Of a DNA stretch of 64,000 bases, positions 1 through 7,442 are shown piece after piece. The stretch covers positions 1 to 64,000 of the forward strand of contig CAVUBM010000098.1 of the NCBI GenBank assembly GCA_963739645.1. The letters are read 5' to 3'. Made by a program: the position numbers and the translations under genes. The notes beneath the pieces are model-generated. The model was not told where the DNA came from, made no database searches, and saw only the letters and a program-made list of their open reading frames with translations. The DNA comes from JASHPR01 sp963739645 (GTDB lineage Bacteria > Actinomycetota > Actinomycetes > Streptosporangiales > Streptosporangiaceae). Position 1 is the first letter of the stretch. Each line of letters starts with the position of its first letter.

Positions 1-800
1 AAGTGCAGCTCGTGGGCGAGGTGGTGTCGCCCTGCGCGGAGAAGTTCACCGACACCGACTGCCCGGGCTCGATCACGTCACCGCCGGACGCGGGGCTCAG
101 GACCAGGGAGTCGCCGTTGAGCTGCCACTGCGCGTTCCAGACCCAGTTCACGTCATCGCCGGGCAGGCGTGATCACCAGCTGCCATCCGTTGACCGCCGC
201 CGTGCCCTCGTTCTCGATCGTGAGGTGCCCGAAGAAGCCATCCCGGTGATGCGGACTCGTCGAGTACGTGACCGTCACCTCCGGGGCCGCGGCCGAAGGC
301 GCAGGCGGCGGAGGTGTGGGTGAGGGCGTGGGTGTAGGTGTGGACGTGGGCGCCGGGGTGGGCGCGGGCGATGGCGTGGGGGTCCGGGTCGGCGACGGCG
401 GGCTGGCGGGGGCGGTCGGCGCGGCCGACGACGCTGTGGGGGTGTCCGAGGGCGTCCCGGCGGGCGCGACCGCGGGCTGAGCGGAATGCGGGTCACGATG
501 GGTGGTGGTGGCACTGCCCAGGTGGGTGGAACTGGCCGGGGCGCTCGCCGGGGCCGCCCCGGACGCGTCGGACCGCAGGGCGGCGCAGTTGACCAGGCCA
601 CACGAGGACAGGGCCGACTTGGCGTCGACGTGCGGCGTGCCGCTGCCCGACTGCTGCACGATGAACCCCACACCAGCGCCGCTGATCGCGAGGACCGCGG
701 CCGCCGTGCCTGCCGCGTACCGGCCGGGCCCGGTGATCCAGGAACCCAGGCCCGGGCGCGGCGGCCGGTCGTCGTAGTCGTAACGCGTGTGTTGACCCAT
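1..800 (-). CDS. Membrane-anchored CBM2-type carbohydrate-binding protein (partial, frameshifted)
   Basis: Read leftward from an ATG at 798-800. A polar start is followed by one hydrophobic segment (about residues 27-50), then a spacer and a long Pro/Thr/Ser-rich linker built of TPTPSPTP-like repeats. After that comes a sequence typical of family 2 cellulose-binding modules: TIENEGTAAVNGWQLVIT, continuing in another frame with GDDVNWVWNAQWQLNGDS. The two halves join if one extra C near 166-169 is removed, so the early stop there looks like a sequence error. The gene runs off the left edge and no catalytic domain is visible. It probably binds polysaccharide at the cell surface; the substrate cannot be told. 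Confidence 0.7.
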
Positions 801-1142
801 TATGCGTGGTCCTCCGATGCCGTTTGGCTAGCCGTCAGGAGCCGAATTGCGCCGGGCCAGCCGGCAAATGGATAGGCTCCATGATCGCCGCGTGACCGCC
901 ACAGTGCGGATTGTGACAAGGCCGCCTGCCTCGCAGGCATATTCCCCTCCCCGGACCCGATAAAGGCTCTGGAAAATAACGTAGCAATAACGACCATGGC
1001 GATGTCGGCCAAACCGGAGAAGTGCAGTGAAGGGGGAATGGGGAGGTAAGTGGGGATTCTGGCCCCACCCGTCGCGAATGCGCAGTTCCGGCGGGTCATC
1101 GGTGCCTCGCCGCGCACGGGCAGCTACCAGCCGCGACGTGCG

Positions 1143-1160
1143 CTGTGACCGCCGTCACAG
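1143..1160. promoter_or_regulatory. CRP/GlxR-like operator
   Basis: CTGTGACCGCCGTCACAG is a perfect inverted repeat (7-bp arms, 4-nt centre) that contains the exact CRP/FNR-family core TGTGA-N6-TCACA. It lies about 100 bp upstream of the first rightward ORF of the cox accessory block. Actinobacterial GlxR/Crp proteins bind this type of site. That it controls the genes to its right is inference. Confidence 0.5.
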
Positions 1161-1169
1161 GCCTGCCTA

Positions 1170-1183
1170 TAAGAGAACTCTTA
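1170..1183. promoter_or_regulatory. Small palindrome TAAGAG-AA-CTCTTA
   Basis: Inverted 6-bp arms around AA, just downstream of the CRP-like site. It sits in the likely promoter of the rightward genes. It could be an operator half of another regulator; no family can be assigned. Confidence 0.25.
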
Positions 1184-1256
1184 ATCCGCTGTCGCCCGAA
1201 CTTGCTCACCGGAATTAGAGTGAAGCGTAAGGGAGCAGCACCGGAGGTACCTGAGC

Positions 1257-1577
1257 ATGAGTCGTCAGCCGGATGAGGCCCTCGAAGTGCTTCGCGGGGT
1301 ATGGAGCGCTCAGGGGCAGACCAGCGCCGACCTCGACGAGGCGTGCGGCACGAAGGCCTGCAAGCGGATGGCGGACGTCGGCTTCGACGGCATGGCCGAG
1401 TCGACGGCGACCTGCGGACGGCCTGGCGGGACGAAGCTGGAGCGCGAGGGCAAGCTGAACCGCCGAGGCGGGCAGCGTCCGGGACCTCGTCCTCGGCCAG
1501 GCCCAGGCCCGCGACTAGCGCTGGCCTGCCGACTCTTGCGGACACCGACGGCGAGGAGAGCGCTGCATGGAGCGTCC
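1257..1577 (+). CDS. Hypothetical protein, reading frame doubtful
   Basis: An ATG preceded by a good ribosome site (GGAGG at about 1243) opens a frame of about 107 codons that overlaps the start of coxD1. The first 40 or so residues are plausible protein, but the rest turns into Arg/Pro-rich sequence. A different frame ends with VRDLVLGQAQARD and a TAG at 1516-1518. Together with the many indels in the next gene, this suggests a real small gene of about 85 residues disrupted by one or two indels. I do not recognise the family. Confidence 0.3.
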
Positions 1578-2441
1578 TGAAACCGTCGGCGAGCTCACCG
1601 AGATCCTGCGCGCAGGGCGGCTACCTCGCCGACCGCGGCCTGGCCACGGCGCTGTTCGTCGCCCTGTCGCTGCAGCGGCCGATCCTGCTCGAGGGCGAGG
1701 TCGGGGTCGGCAAGACCGAGGTGGCCAAGGTGCTGGCCGCGGTCTTCGGCCGCCGGCTGATCCGGCTGCAGTGCTACGAGGGCATCGACACCAACCAGGC
1801 GCTGTACGAGTGGGACTACGCCCGCCAGATGCTGCACATCCGGGCGCTGTCCGAGCACCAGGTCGCCGACGAGGCGGCGGTGGACAAGCTGTTCGGCCCG
1901 AAGTTCCTGCTGGAACGGCCGCTGCTGGAGGCGGTCAGGGCCGGGGACCAGGCGGTGCTGCTGATCGACGAGGTCGACCGCGCCGACGACGAGTTCGAGG
2001 CGTTCCTGCTCGAGCTGCTGTCCGACTTCCAGATCAGCATCCCGGAGATCGGCACGATCAAGGCGGAGAGCCCGCCGCTGGTGGTCCTCACCTCCAACCG
2101 CACCCGCGAGCTGCACGACGCGCTGAAGCGGCGCTGCCTGTACCACTGGATCGGCTACCCGCCGCCGAGCGCGAGGTGGAGATCGTCCTGATCCGGGAGC
2201 CGGGGTCTCGGCCGCGCTGACCCGCAAGGTCGTCGCGGCCGTGCACCGGCTGCGCGAGCTCGACCTGGCCAAGCCGCCGGGCGTGGCCGAGACCATCGAC
2301 TGGGTCAAGACGCTGGACTTCCTCGGCGAGACCGAGCTCGACACCGCGGTGGCGGACCGACACCCTCGGCGCGGTGGTCAAGGACCGCGACGACCTCGAG
2401 CTGGTGCGGGAGAACCTGCGGAGATCACGTCCGGTGCCTGA
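1567..2441 (+). pseudogene. coxD: CoxD-like MoxR AAA+ ATPase, copy 1 (multiple frameshifts)
   Basis: MoxR-family ATPase that works with a VWA protein to mature molybdenum CODH; in other bacteria CoxD is needed for the copper-sulfur part of the active site. Visible are Walker A (GEVGVGKTE), LIRLQCYEGIDTNQALYEW, Walker B (LIDEVDRADDEFEAF) and TSNRTRELHDALKRRCLYHW, all closely matching the intact copy at 16724. The frame breaks at about 1615 (extra G), 2165, 2195, 2360 and 2420, and restoring these gives one continuous protein ending EITSGA-stop at 2441. Five indels in under 900 bases in an otherwise well-conserved protein look like poor local sequence, but real decay cannot be excluded because a second copy exists. 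Confidence 0.8.
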
Positions 2442-3578
2442 CGTCGGCGCAGCGCTCCCCGATCGTCGGCCTGCTGGCCGCCTTCGCCGCGCGAGCTGCG
2501 CGCGGCCGGGCTCGCGGTCGGCTCCGGCGACGTCCTGACCTACTGCTCGGCCGCGGCCGGGCTGGACCCGACCGACCTGGTGGACCTGTACTGGGCCGGG
2601 CGCACCACGCTGGTCACCAGGCGCGACGACCTCGCCACGTACGACCAGGTGTTCCGCCGGTTCTTCCTCGGCACCGGCGGCCAGGCCGAGGAACTGCTGA
2701 CGCTCAGCTGCGCGCCTCGGCCGAGGCCACAGGCGATGCTGGCGATGCCGTCGACCGAGCCGTCCGGCGCCGACCAGGAGAGCGAGGAGGAGGCCCTCCT
2801 CGGCTGGATGGCCTCCGACGCGGACGCGCTCAAGCACAAGTCGTTCGCCGCCTGCACGCCGGAGGAGCTGGCCGCGCTCCGCCGGATCATGACCAGGATC
2901 CGGCTCACCCCGCCGCGGCGGCGCACCCGGCGCACGGCGCCGGCCCGGTCCGGGCGCCGGCCCGACCTGCGCCGGACGGTCCGCGAGACCATGCGCATGC
3001 ACGGCGAGCCGGCCGCGCTGTACTGGCGCCGGCGCCGGGTCCGGCTGCGGCCGCTGATCCTGATCCTCGACATCTCCGGCTCGATGGCCGACTACTCCCG
3101 CAACCTGCTGCAGTTCGCGCACTGCGCCAGGCGGGCCGCGTCCCGGGTCGAGGTGTTCTGCTTCGGCACCCGGCTGACCCGGGTCACCGGCGCGCTGGAG
3201 AACCGGCGCCCGGACGAGGCGCTGGCCCGCGCCGCGCAGGCGGCGTTCGACTGGGACGGCGGGACCAGGATCGGCGAATCGCTGGAGGTCTTCGTCCGGG
3301 ACTGGGCCCGCCGCGGCCTGTGCCGGGGCGGCGTCGTGGTGATCTGCTCGGACGGCCTCGACCGCGGCGACCCGGCGGTGCTGGCCGCGGCGATGGAGCG
3401 GCTGGCCCGGCTCTGCTACCGGCTGGTCTGGATGAACCCGCACAAGGGCGACAACCGCGACTTCCGGCCGAGCACGCTCGGCATGATGGTGGCCGCGCCG
3501 CACATCGACGTGCTGCTCTCCGGCCACGACCTGAACAGCCTCGAGGAATTCGCGGCCCTGCTGCCTAAGCTGAACTGA
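2434..3578 (+). CDS. coxE: CoxE-like VWA-domain protein, copy 1 (frameshift near the start)
   Basis: Partner of the MoxR ATPase in CODH maturation. The clear open frame runs from about 2500, but the conserved N-terminal region (IVGLLAAF, then RELRAAGLAVGSGDV) is split by one extra base near 2490, so translation probably starts at or near the coxD1 stop. An Arg-rich basic linker (about residues 110-145) precedes a C-terminal von Willebrand A domain with the metal-site motif DISGSM (bases about 3069-3086). SDG and GGTRIG motifs follow. It is a paralogue of the gene at 17691. Eighteen bases separate it from the next gene. Confidence 0.85.
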
Positions 3579-3596
3579 GAAGAGGGGAGGGGCCCG

Positions 3597-3875
3597 GTGA
3601 GGTGGAGCGTGGGAATCGAGGCCGAGGGTGACCGGGTGCTGTCCCGCGAGGAGGTCGTCGAGCTGGCCGACGCGGTCGCGGCGAACTCCGGCATCGCCAC
3701 CGGGATCGGGACCAGGCGCTACGGTGCCCAGCTGGTGGTGCAGGCCGGCAGCCGTGACGACGCGATCGAGCAGGCCACCGCGCAGTTCACCGCGGCGGCG
3801 GCCCGGGCCGGGCTCCCGCAGGCCCCCATCGTCCGGGTCGAGGCCATCAGCGAGGACGAGGACGTCCCGCCATGA
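3597..3875 (+). CDS. Small conserved-looking hypothetical protein downstream of coxE1
   Basis: Starts with GTG behind a strong ribosome site (GAGGGGAGGGG). The 92-residue product is acidic, with alternating alpha/beta character and no membrane segment. The central part (LSREEVVELADAVAANSGIA) looks helical, and the C-terminus ends SEDEDVPP. I do not recognise a family. It is coupled to the next gene through an ATGA overlap and follows coxE1 closely, so it is probably co-transcribed with the CODH maturation genes. Confidence 0.65.
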   Translation: MRWSVGIEAEGDRVLSREEVVELADAVAANSGIATGIGTRRYGAQLVVQAGSRDDAIEQATAQFTAAAARAGLPQAPIVRVEAISEDEDVPP

Positions 3876-4315
3876 TCAGGCTGGGCTCGCTGGCTGGCTA
3901 CCCGTTCGAGGGGCCGCGGCTGCTGGGCGGCTGGACGCCGCCGGGCGTGGCAGCGGTCTGGGCTATCGCGTACAAGCCAGATCCGGAGACCAAGCCGGGA
4001 CGGTACGCCGTTATCTACGTTGATCACTCGGACGACCTGTCCGCCGAGCACTTCCCGTTCCAGCACCCTCGCGCCGCGTGCTGGATCCGCCGCGCGGGGT
4101 CGAAGTGGAAGGTCTATATCTGCACCTACGAGGTGCCAGGCGGCGGGCGCGCGCACCGGGAGCAGATCGCCCGCGAGCTCACCGCGGTCTACCGGCCGAG
4201 CTGCAACACCCGCCAGTACGACCAGGCCTGGAAGGATCACTGGATCGGCGAGTACTCCGCTCCCACCACCGGACCCGTGGCCCGGCGGGATCCGGACCAA
4301 CGGCCGTTACGCTAA
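3872..4315 (+). CDS. Hypothetical protein with a degenerate GIY-YIG-like fold
   Basis: A 147-residue protein whose start overlaps the previous stop (ATGA). The order of segments recalls a GIY-YIG nuclease domain: GVAAVWAIAYKP (25-36), RYAVIYVDHSDDL (44-56) in the place of the usual YVGxSxNL, a conserved-looking His, then REQIARELTAVYRPSCN (96-112), like the REx(n)PxxN end of that fold. The catalytic Arg after strand 2 is not evident, so it may be a non-cutting relative. This assignment is inference from pattern only. Its stop overlaps the stop of the convergent membrane-protein gene at 4312. Confidence 0.6.
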   Translation: MIRLGSLAGYPFEGPRLLGGWTPPGVAAVWAIAYKPDPETKPGRYAVIYVDHSDDLSAEHFPFQHPRAACWIRRAGSKWKVYICTYEVPGGGRAHREQIARELTAVYRPSCNTRQYDQAWKDHWIGEYSAPTTGPVARRDPDQRPLR

Positions 4316-4674
4316 CGCCCCGGGGCGAAGCCCACCGCATCATGGAGCCGGGAGCGGCGGGTGCCTGACGCCGGCCGGGCGACCTCGGGCACGGCGGGCT
4401 CCTCGGGCCGCGGGGTGACGTCGGTGACGATCTCCTCGGCCATCCCGTACAGGAGCGGGAGCGCCCCCGCCACCACGCCGCCGGTCTCGTTGATGTGCCC
4501 CACGGCCGGGCCGATCAGCTTGGCGTGATCCCGGATGGCCCCGACCAGCTCGGCGCACTCCTCGAGGTTCCCGGCGATCCTGGTCAGCAGGGTGCCGACC
4601 CAGAATAGGTAGAACGCCAGCCCGGCGATCAGCGCCACGATGTCGATGACCGTGAAGACGACCAGCCCTGTCAT
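4312..4674 (-). CDS. Small single-pass membrane protein 5 of the coxG-linked set
   Basis: A 120-residue protein starting at the ATG at 4672-4674, which overlaps the stop of its upstream neighbour (ATGA). Residues 4-32 form one transmembrane helix (LVVFTVIDIVALIAGLAFY). The rest is soluble and helical (NLEECAELVGAIRDH, then INETGGVVAGALPLLYGMAEE), with a charged, Pro-rich tail. It is the last of five consecutive genes with the same architecture behind coxG. No known domain is recognised. It is probably an inner-membrane protein with its C-terminal helices on one face; the role is unknown. Confidence 0.7.
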   Translation of the reverse strand: MTGLVVFTVIDIVALIAGLAFYLFWVGTLLTRIAGNLEECAELVGAIRDHAKLIGPAVGHINETGGVVAGALPLLYGMAEEIVTDVTPRPEEPAVPEVARPASGTRRSRLHDAVGFAPGR

Positions 4675-4961
4675 GACTTGACCTTTCCGAGCACGCGGCC
4701 GAGGAACAGGTGGTGCTGCAGGCCTTCGGCCAGGACGGCCTCCACGCCGTCGGCGACCTGCGGGATCAGCACGGTGTCCGCGGTGTTCGCCTCCGCGGCC
4801 TTGAGCGTGTCCCGTACGCCGACCACGCGCCGGTCGATGGTCTTCACGAACACGATGAGGATGGTGAGCAGGGCGGCCACGGCGACCACCACGACCAGGC
4901 CGAGGATGTTGGCCACCAGCCAGGCGGTGTGGTCGGACGAGGACAGGGCCACGGTGTGCAT
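4671..4961 (-). CDS. Small single-pass membrane protein 4 of the coxG-linked set
   Basis: A 96-residue product with a hydrophobic helix at about residues 13-40 (LVANILGLVVVVAVAALLT). A basic turn (KTIDRRVVGVRDTLKAAEAN) and a helical domain ending LFLGRVLGKVKS follow. It lies 3 bp behind the previous gene and overlaps the next by 4 bp, so translation is probably coupled. Family unknown; see the group finding for the five proteins. Confidence 0.7.
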   Translation of the reverse strand: MHTVALSSSDHTAWLVANILGLVVVVAVAALLTILIVFVKTIDRRVVGVRDTLKAAEANTADTVLIPQVADGVEAVLAEGLQHHLFLGRVLGKVKS

Positions 4962-4964
4962 GGC

Positions 4965-5207
4965 TTAACCTCCCAGCCTGGCGCGGCCGCGCTGCAGCCC
5001 GCCGATGATGGTGACGGCGTAGTCGATCGTGGTGCGCAGCGCCGCCAGCGGCGCGGTGTTCTGCACCGCCTTCTCCAGCTCGCCGTTGATCTTGGGTGCC
5101 TCGTTGCCGATCTGGCGGGCCAGCACCAGGATCGGCAGCACCAGGGCCACCACGACCAGCACGATCACGATGCCGATCACGTAGCCGACGACCCAGCCGG
5201 TGCTCAT
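4965..5207 (-). CDS. Small single-pass membrane protein 3 of the coxG-linked set
   Basis: An 80-residue protein made of a strong N-terminal membrane helix (about residues 6-30, VVGYVIGIVIVLVVVALVL) and a short amphipathic tail (LARQIGNEAPKINGELEKAV, then LRTTIDYAVTIIGGL) ending in basic residues. It lies between genes of the same architecture with short spacers. No recognised domain; a function cannot be assigned from sequence alone. Confidence 0.7.
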   Translation of the reverse strand: MSTGWVVGYVIGIVIVLVVVALVLPILVLARQIGNEAPKINGELEKAVQNTAPLAALRTTIDYAVTIIGGLQRGRARLGG

Positions 5208-5234
5208 TGGCTCGCCTCCGGCAAGACACTCATG

Positions 5235-5462
5235 TCAGACCCCTTCGCAGAAGTCGCGTACCGGCTTGAGGCTCGCGTTCACCGAGGTCAGCCGGTCGGG
5301 CACGGTGCTGGTCAGCTGCGCCACGGCCTGCACGCCCCCGGTGGTGGCGACGAGCGTCTTGCGGATCGCGCGGAGGTGGAAGATGACCCGGAGCAGGCCC
5401 ACCGCGGTGATGGCGATGATCAGGGCCGCGATGATCAGCGTGGCCCAGGCTGCTGCTGGCAT
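5235..5462 (-). CDS. Small single-pass membrane protein 2 of the coxG-linked set
   Basis: A 75-residue protein. Residues 5-28 form a membrane helix, followed by FHLRAIRKTLVATTGGVQAV and a segment with the pattern LTSTVPDRLTSVNASLK. This tail pattern (IR-T--I/V-GGV-LV-LT-VP--L-T) recurs in the next gene upstream, so the two look like diverged tandem duplicates. A ribosome site (AGGAAAGGAG) lies just before the ATG at 5460-5462. Confidence 0.7.
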   Translation of the reverse strand: MPAAAWATLIIAALIIAITAVGLLRVIFHLRAIRKTLVATTGGVQAVAQLTSTVPDRLTSVNASLKPVRDFCEGV

Positions 5463-5481
5463 GGCTGTTCTCCTTTCCTGG

Positions 5482-5736
5482 TCATCCGAGGAGCTTGGCG
5501 ACGGAGCCCGCGTACCGGACCGCGCCGACCGAGACTTCCTTGACGGTGGTGTCGGTTGTGGCCAGCCCGTCGGGCACGCCGGTCAGCTCGCCGACCAGCT
5601 CAACCCCGCCGGCCAGGATCTGGTCGGTAGCGCCGCGGATCCGCTCCAGCGCCGCGAGCACGCGGTTCAGCAAGAAGATGACGACAGGCAGCACCACCAG
5701 CAGCAGCACTGCGTTGCCGATCCACCACAAGACCAT
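5482..5736 (-). CDS. Small single-pass membrane protein 1 of the coxG-linked set
   Basis: An 84-residue protein starting 12 bp after coxG. It has an N-terminal membrane helix (about residues 3-25, WWIGNAVLLLVVLPVVIFLL), then LAALERIRGATDQILAGGVE, LVGELTGVPDGLATTDTTVK and a short tail ending VAKLLG. The tail resembles that of the neighbouring gene at 5235. Being directly behind coxG suggests a role in the membrane side of CODH function, for instance docking CoxG or the enzyme; that is inference. Confidence 0.7.
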   Translation of the reverse strand: MVLWWIGNAVLLLVVLPVVIFLLNRVLAALERIRGATDQILAGGVELVGELTGVPDGLATTDTTVKEVSVGAVRYAGSVAKLLG

Positions 5737-5748
5737 GGTTCGTCCTCC

Positions 5749-6336
5749 TCAGCTGGCGGCCTGGTAGGGAACAAAGAAGCGGCGGAACACCCGGGTCAGC
5801 GCCATGACCGTGGCCCGCAGGCCCAGGGTCAGGCCGCTGGCCGACGTGGCCGAGGCCGCCGCGATCTGCTCCGGCGTCTCGCCGCGGTCGATCCGCTCGA
5901 TCTTGTCCTGCATGTTCACGGAGAAGTCGCGCATGAGCACGGACGTGACATCGGAGATCATGCCCCGGCCGTACTGCGCGGCCGCACCGGAGAGCTGCAG
6001 GTCCTGGGCGACGGCGACCTTGGTGCCGCGGCCGGACTTGGTCAGCGTCGCGGTCACCACCATGCTGGCCTGGCCGCGGCCCTTCTCCTCGGCGCCGGCC
6101 GCGTTCACCACGACGCGCTTGGCCGCCTCGTCGCGCTCGGTGATGTCGGCCGTGCCGGCGAACTGCAGCCGCACCGGCCCCATCCGCACCGCGACCCGGC
6201 CCTTGTACTGCTCGTTGCCGAGGTCCTCGGTCAGCTCGGTGCCGGGCAGGCAGGTGGCCACCTGCGGGATGTTCTCGAAGAACTCCCATACCTTCTCGAC
6301 CGGCTGGGCGACCTCGAAGTCGTTCTTGATCAGCAT
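5749..6336 (-). CDS. coxG: CoxG-like SRPBCC protein
   Basis: A 195-residue protein of the CoxG family (SRPBCC/START-like fold). Typical features are the opening KNDFEVAQPVEKVWEFFENI, PQVATCLPGTELTE, and the GRVAVRMGPVRLQFAGTADI strand region. A C-terminal tail (GLTLGLRATVMALTRVFRRF) is hydrophobic and basic and could sit on the membrane. CoxG proteins couple CODH to the membrane and have been implicated in quinone handling. The gene overlaps the XdhC gene by 7 bp and is followed at once by the five small membrane proteins. Only one coxG serves the two CODH sets seen here. Confidence 0.88.
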   Translation of the reverse strand: MLIKNDFEVAQPVEKVWEFFENIPQVATCLPGTELTEDLGNEQYKGRVAVRMGPVRLQFAGTADITERDEAAKRVVVNAAGAEEKGRGQASMVVTATLTKSGRGTKVAVAQDLQLSGAAAQYGRGMISDVTSVLMRDFSVNMQDKIERIDRGETPEQIAAASATSASGLTLGLRATVMALTRVFRRFFVPYQAAS

Positions 6337-7430
6337 CGGGTCTCTCTCTTCACGTAGGCAGCGGGATCCTGCTCGAACGCCCGGCGGCAGCCAGCGCTGC
6401 AGAAGTAATAGGTGACGCCGTCGTGCTCCAGGGGCCGGCCGGAGGCGTCCGCGGTCACGGTCATCCCGCAGACCGGGTCGGTAGCCTGCGGGGTGGGCTG
6501 GCGGGAGCCGGCGGCCTTGGGCCGGTCCGCCGACCCGCTGCCCAGGGCACCGGAGGCGCGCAGCTGGACCAGCTCGGCCAGGATGGCCACCGCGATCTCC
6601 TCGTGCATGGTCTTGCCCAGGTCGAGCCCGGCGGGCACGTGCACCTGGTCCAGCTGGTCCTTGGGCACCCCCCGCTCGGCCAGGTAGCCGAGCACCGCCG
6701 AGCCGCGGCGGCGGGAGCCGACCAGGCCGAGGTAGGCGGGCTTAGCCGCAACCGCCCGCTCCACAGCCTCCTCGTCGTAATGGCCCTGGGTGGCCACGAT
6801 GACCATCGAGCGCTCGGTGGCGTGGTCGGTGGTGAACTCCGGGCCGTCCACGACCTCGGTGCGCCAGCCGAGCGCCCGGGCCAGGTCGGCCAGGGTGTGC
6901 GCCATCGGCGAGCGGCCGACGACGACCAGGTGCGGCGCGGGCAGCACCGGCTCGATGTAGACCTCGAGCGCGCCCTCGCTCTGGCACGAGATCGGCACGA
7001 CGGTCATCCCCTCCGGGACCGCCGCGCCAAACTGTTCAGGGCTCCCGAGCAGCAGCAGCTGCGGCGCGCCCTGGGCGATTACCCGCTGGGCCTCGCGGAT
7101 CACGGTGGGCTCGGCGCACGCCCCGCCGATCCAGCCACGCAGCTCCCCGGACTCGGTGATGATCGCGCGGGACCCCTGCTGGCCGGAGGAGGGGCCCTGG
7201 CGCCAGACCACGGTCGCGAGCGCGAACGCCTCACCGCGCCGCGTCAGCTCGCCGGCTTGCTCCAGGACACCCCATCCGACTGTGTTTCCCTGGGGGCCTG
7301 CTGCCCCCCGGAGCCCCCCGCCATGCTGTCCCCCACCCGCCTCCCCTTCCCCCTTCATGACCTCCGGCCGGCCGTCGCGGCCATCATCGGCCGTCGCGTC
7401 TGGCCCCTCAAGGCCGTTCGGCTCGCTCAT
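6330..7430 (-). CDS. XdhC/CoxF-type molybdenum-cofactor maturation protein with C-terminal YHS domain
   Basis: XdhC-family proteins bind and sulfurate molybdopterin cofactor for insertion into hydroxylases such as CODH. After a low-complexity start, the N-terminal XdhC domain is marked by ALATVVWRQGPSSGQQGSRA and GWIGGACAEPTVIREAQRV. The Rossmann-like XdhC-C domain follows (LVVVGRSPMAHTLADLARAL, YLGLVGSRRRGSAVLG, DLGKTMHEEIAVAILAELV). Residues from about 314 form a YHS metal-binding domain (DPVCGMTV, then YYFCSAGCRRAFEQDP). Residues 25-46, Gly-rich, are encoded by a copy of the dispersed G-rich repeat, so the true start may lie further in. It lies 12 bp behind coxL1. Confidence 0.85.
   Translation of the reverse strand: MSEPNGLEGPDATADDGRDGRPEVMKGEGEAGGGQHGGGLRGAAGPQGNTVGWGVLEQAGELTRRGEAFALATVVWRQGPSSGQQGSRAIITESGELRGWIGGACAEPTVIREAQRVIAQGAPQLLLLGSPEQFGAAVPEGMTVVPISCQSEGALEVYIEPVLPAPHLVVVGRSPMAHTLADLARALGWRTEVVDGPEFTTDHATERSMVIVATQGHYDEEAVERAVAAKPAYLGLVGSRRRGSAVLGYLAERGVPKDQLDQVHVPAGLDLGKTMHEEIAVAILAELVQLRASGALGSGSADRPKAAGSRQPTPQATDPVCGMTVTADASGRPLEHDGVTYYFCSAGCRRAFEQDPAAYVKRETRC
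7300..7381 (-). repeat. G-rich dispersed repeat, copy A (inside the 5' end of the xdhC-type gene)
   Basis: On the minus strand this reads GGCCGGAGGTCATGAAGGGG and continues as GGAAGGGGAGGCGGGTGGGG. It matches copies B (54728) and C (56572) almost base for base over 45 positions. Here it lies within the predicted N-terminal coding region and gives a Gly-rich stretch. Confidence 0.7.
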
Positions 7431-7442
7431 CCCGTTCCTCGC

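Larger units (their letters stand above)
801..1256. other. Intergenic region between the CBM2 gene and the cox accessory genes
   Basis: No convincing gene is seen in these 456 bases, which separate the leftward CBM2 gene from the rightward coxD1/coxE1 block. They hold a CRP-like palindrome (1143-1160), a second small palindrome (1170-1183), and a short stretch around 1025-1056 that resembles the core of the G-rich dispersed repeat found elsewhere in this window. Confidence 0.5.

Noticed and set aside
1096..1545. A 149-codon minus-strand ORF between the CBM2 gene and coxD1
   Set aside because: Arg/Pro/Ser-rich, crosses the CRP-like site and the likely promoter, and has no family features.
2088..3527. 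A 479-codon minus-strand frame opposite coxE1
   Set aside because: Low-complexity Arg/Ala/Pro product; the plus strand has the VWA motif DISGSM and a good ribosome site for the next gene.
4678..6415. Long plus-strand frames opposite the small membrane proteins and coxG
   Set aside because: They run through several minus-strand genes with good starts and overlaps, and show no domain or ribosome site.
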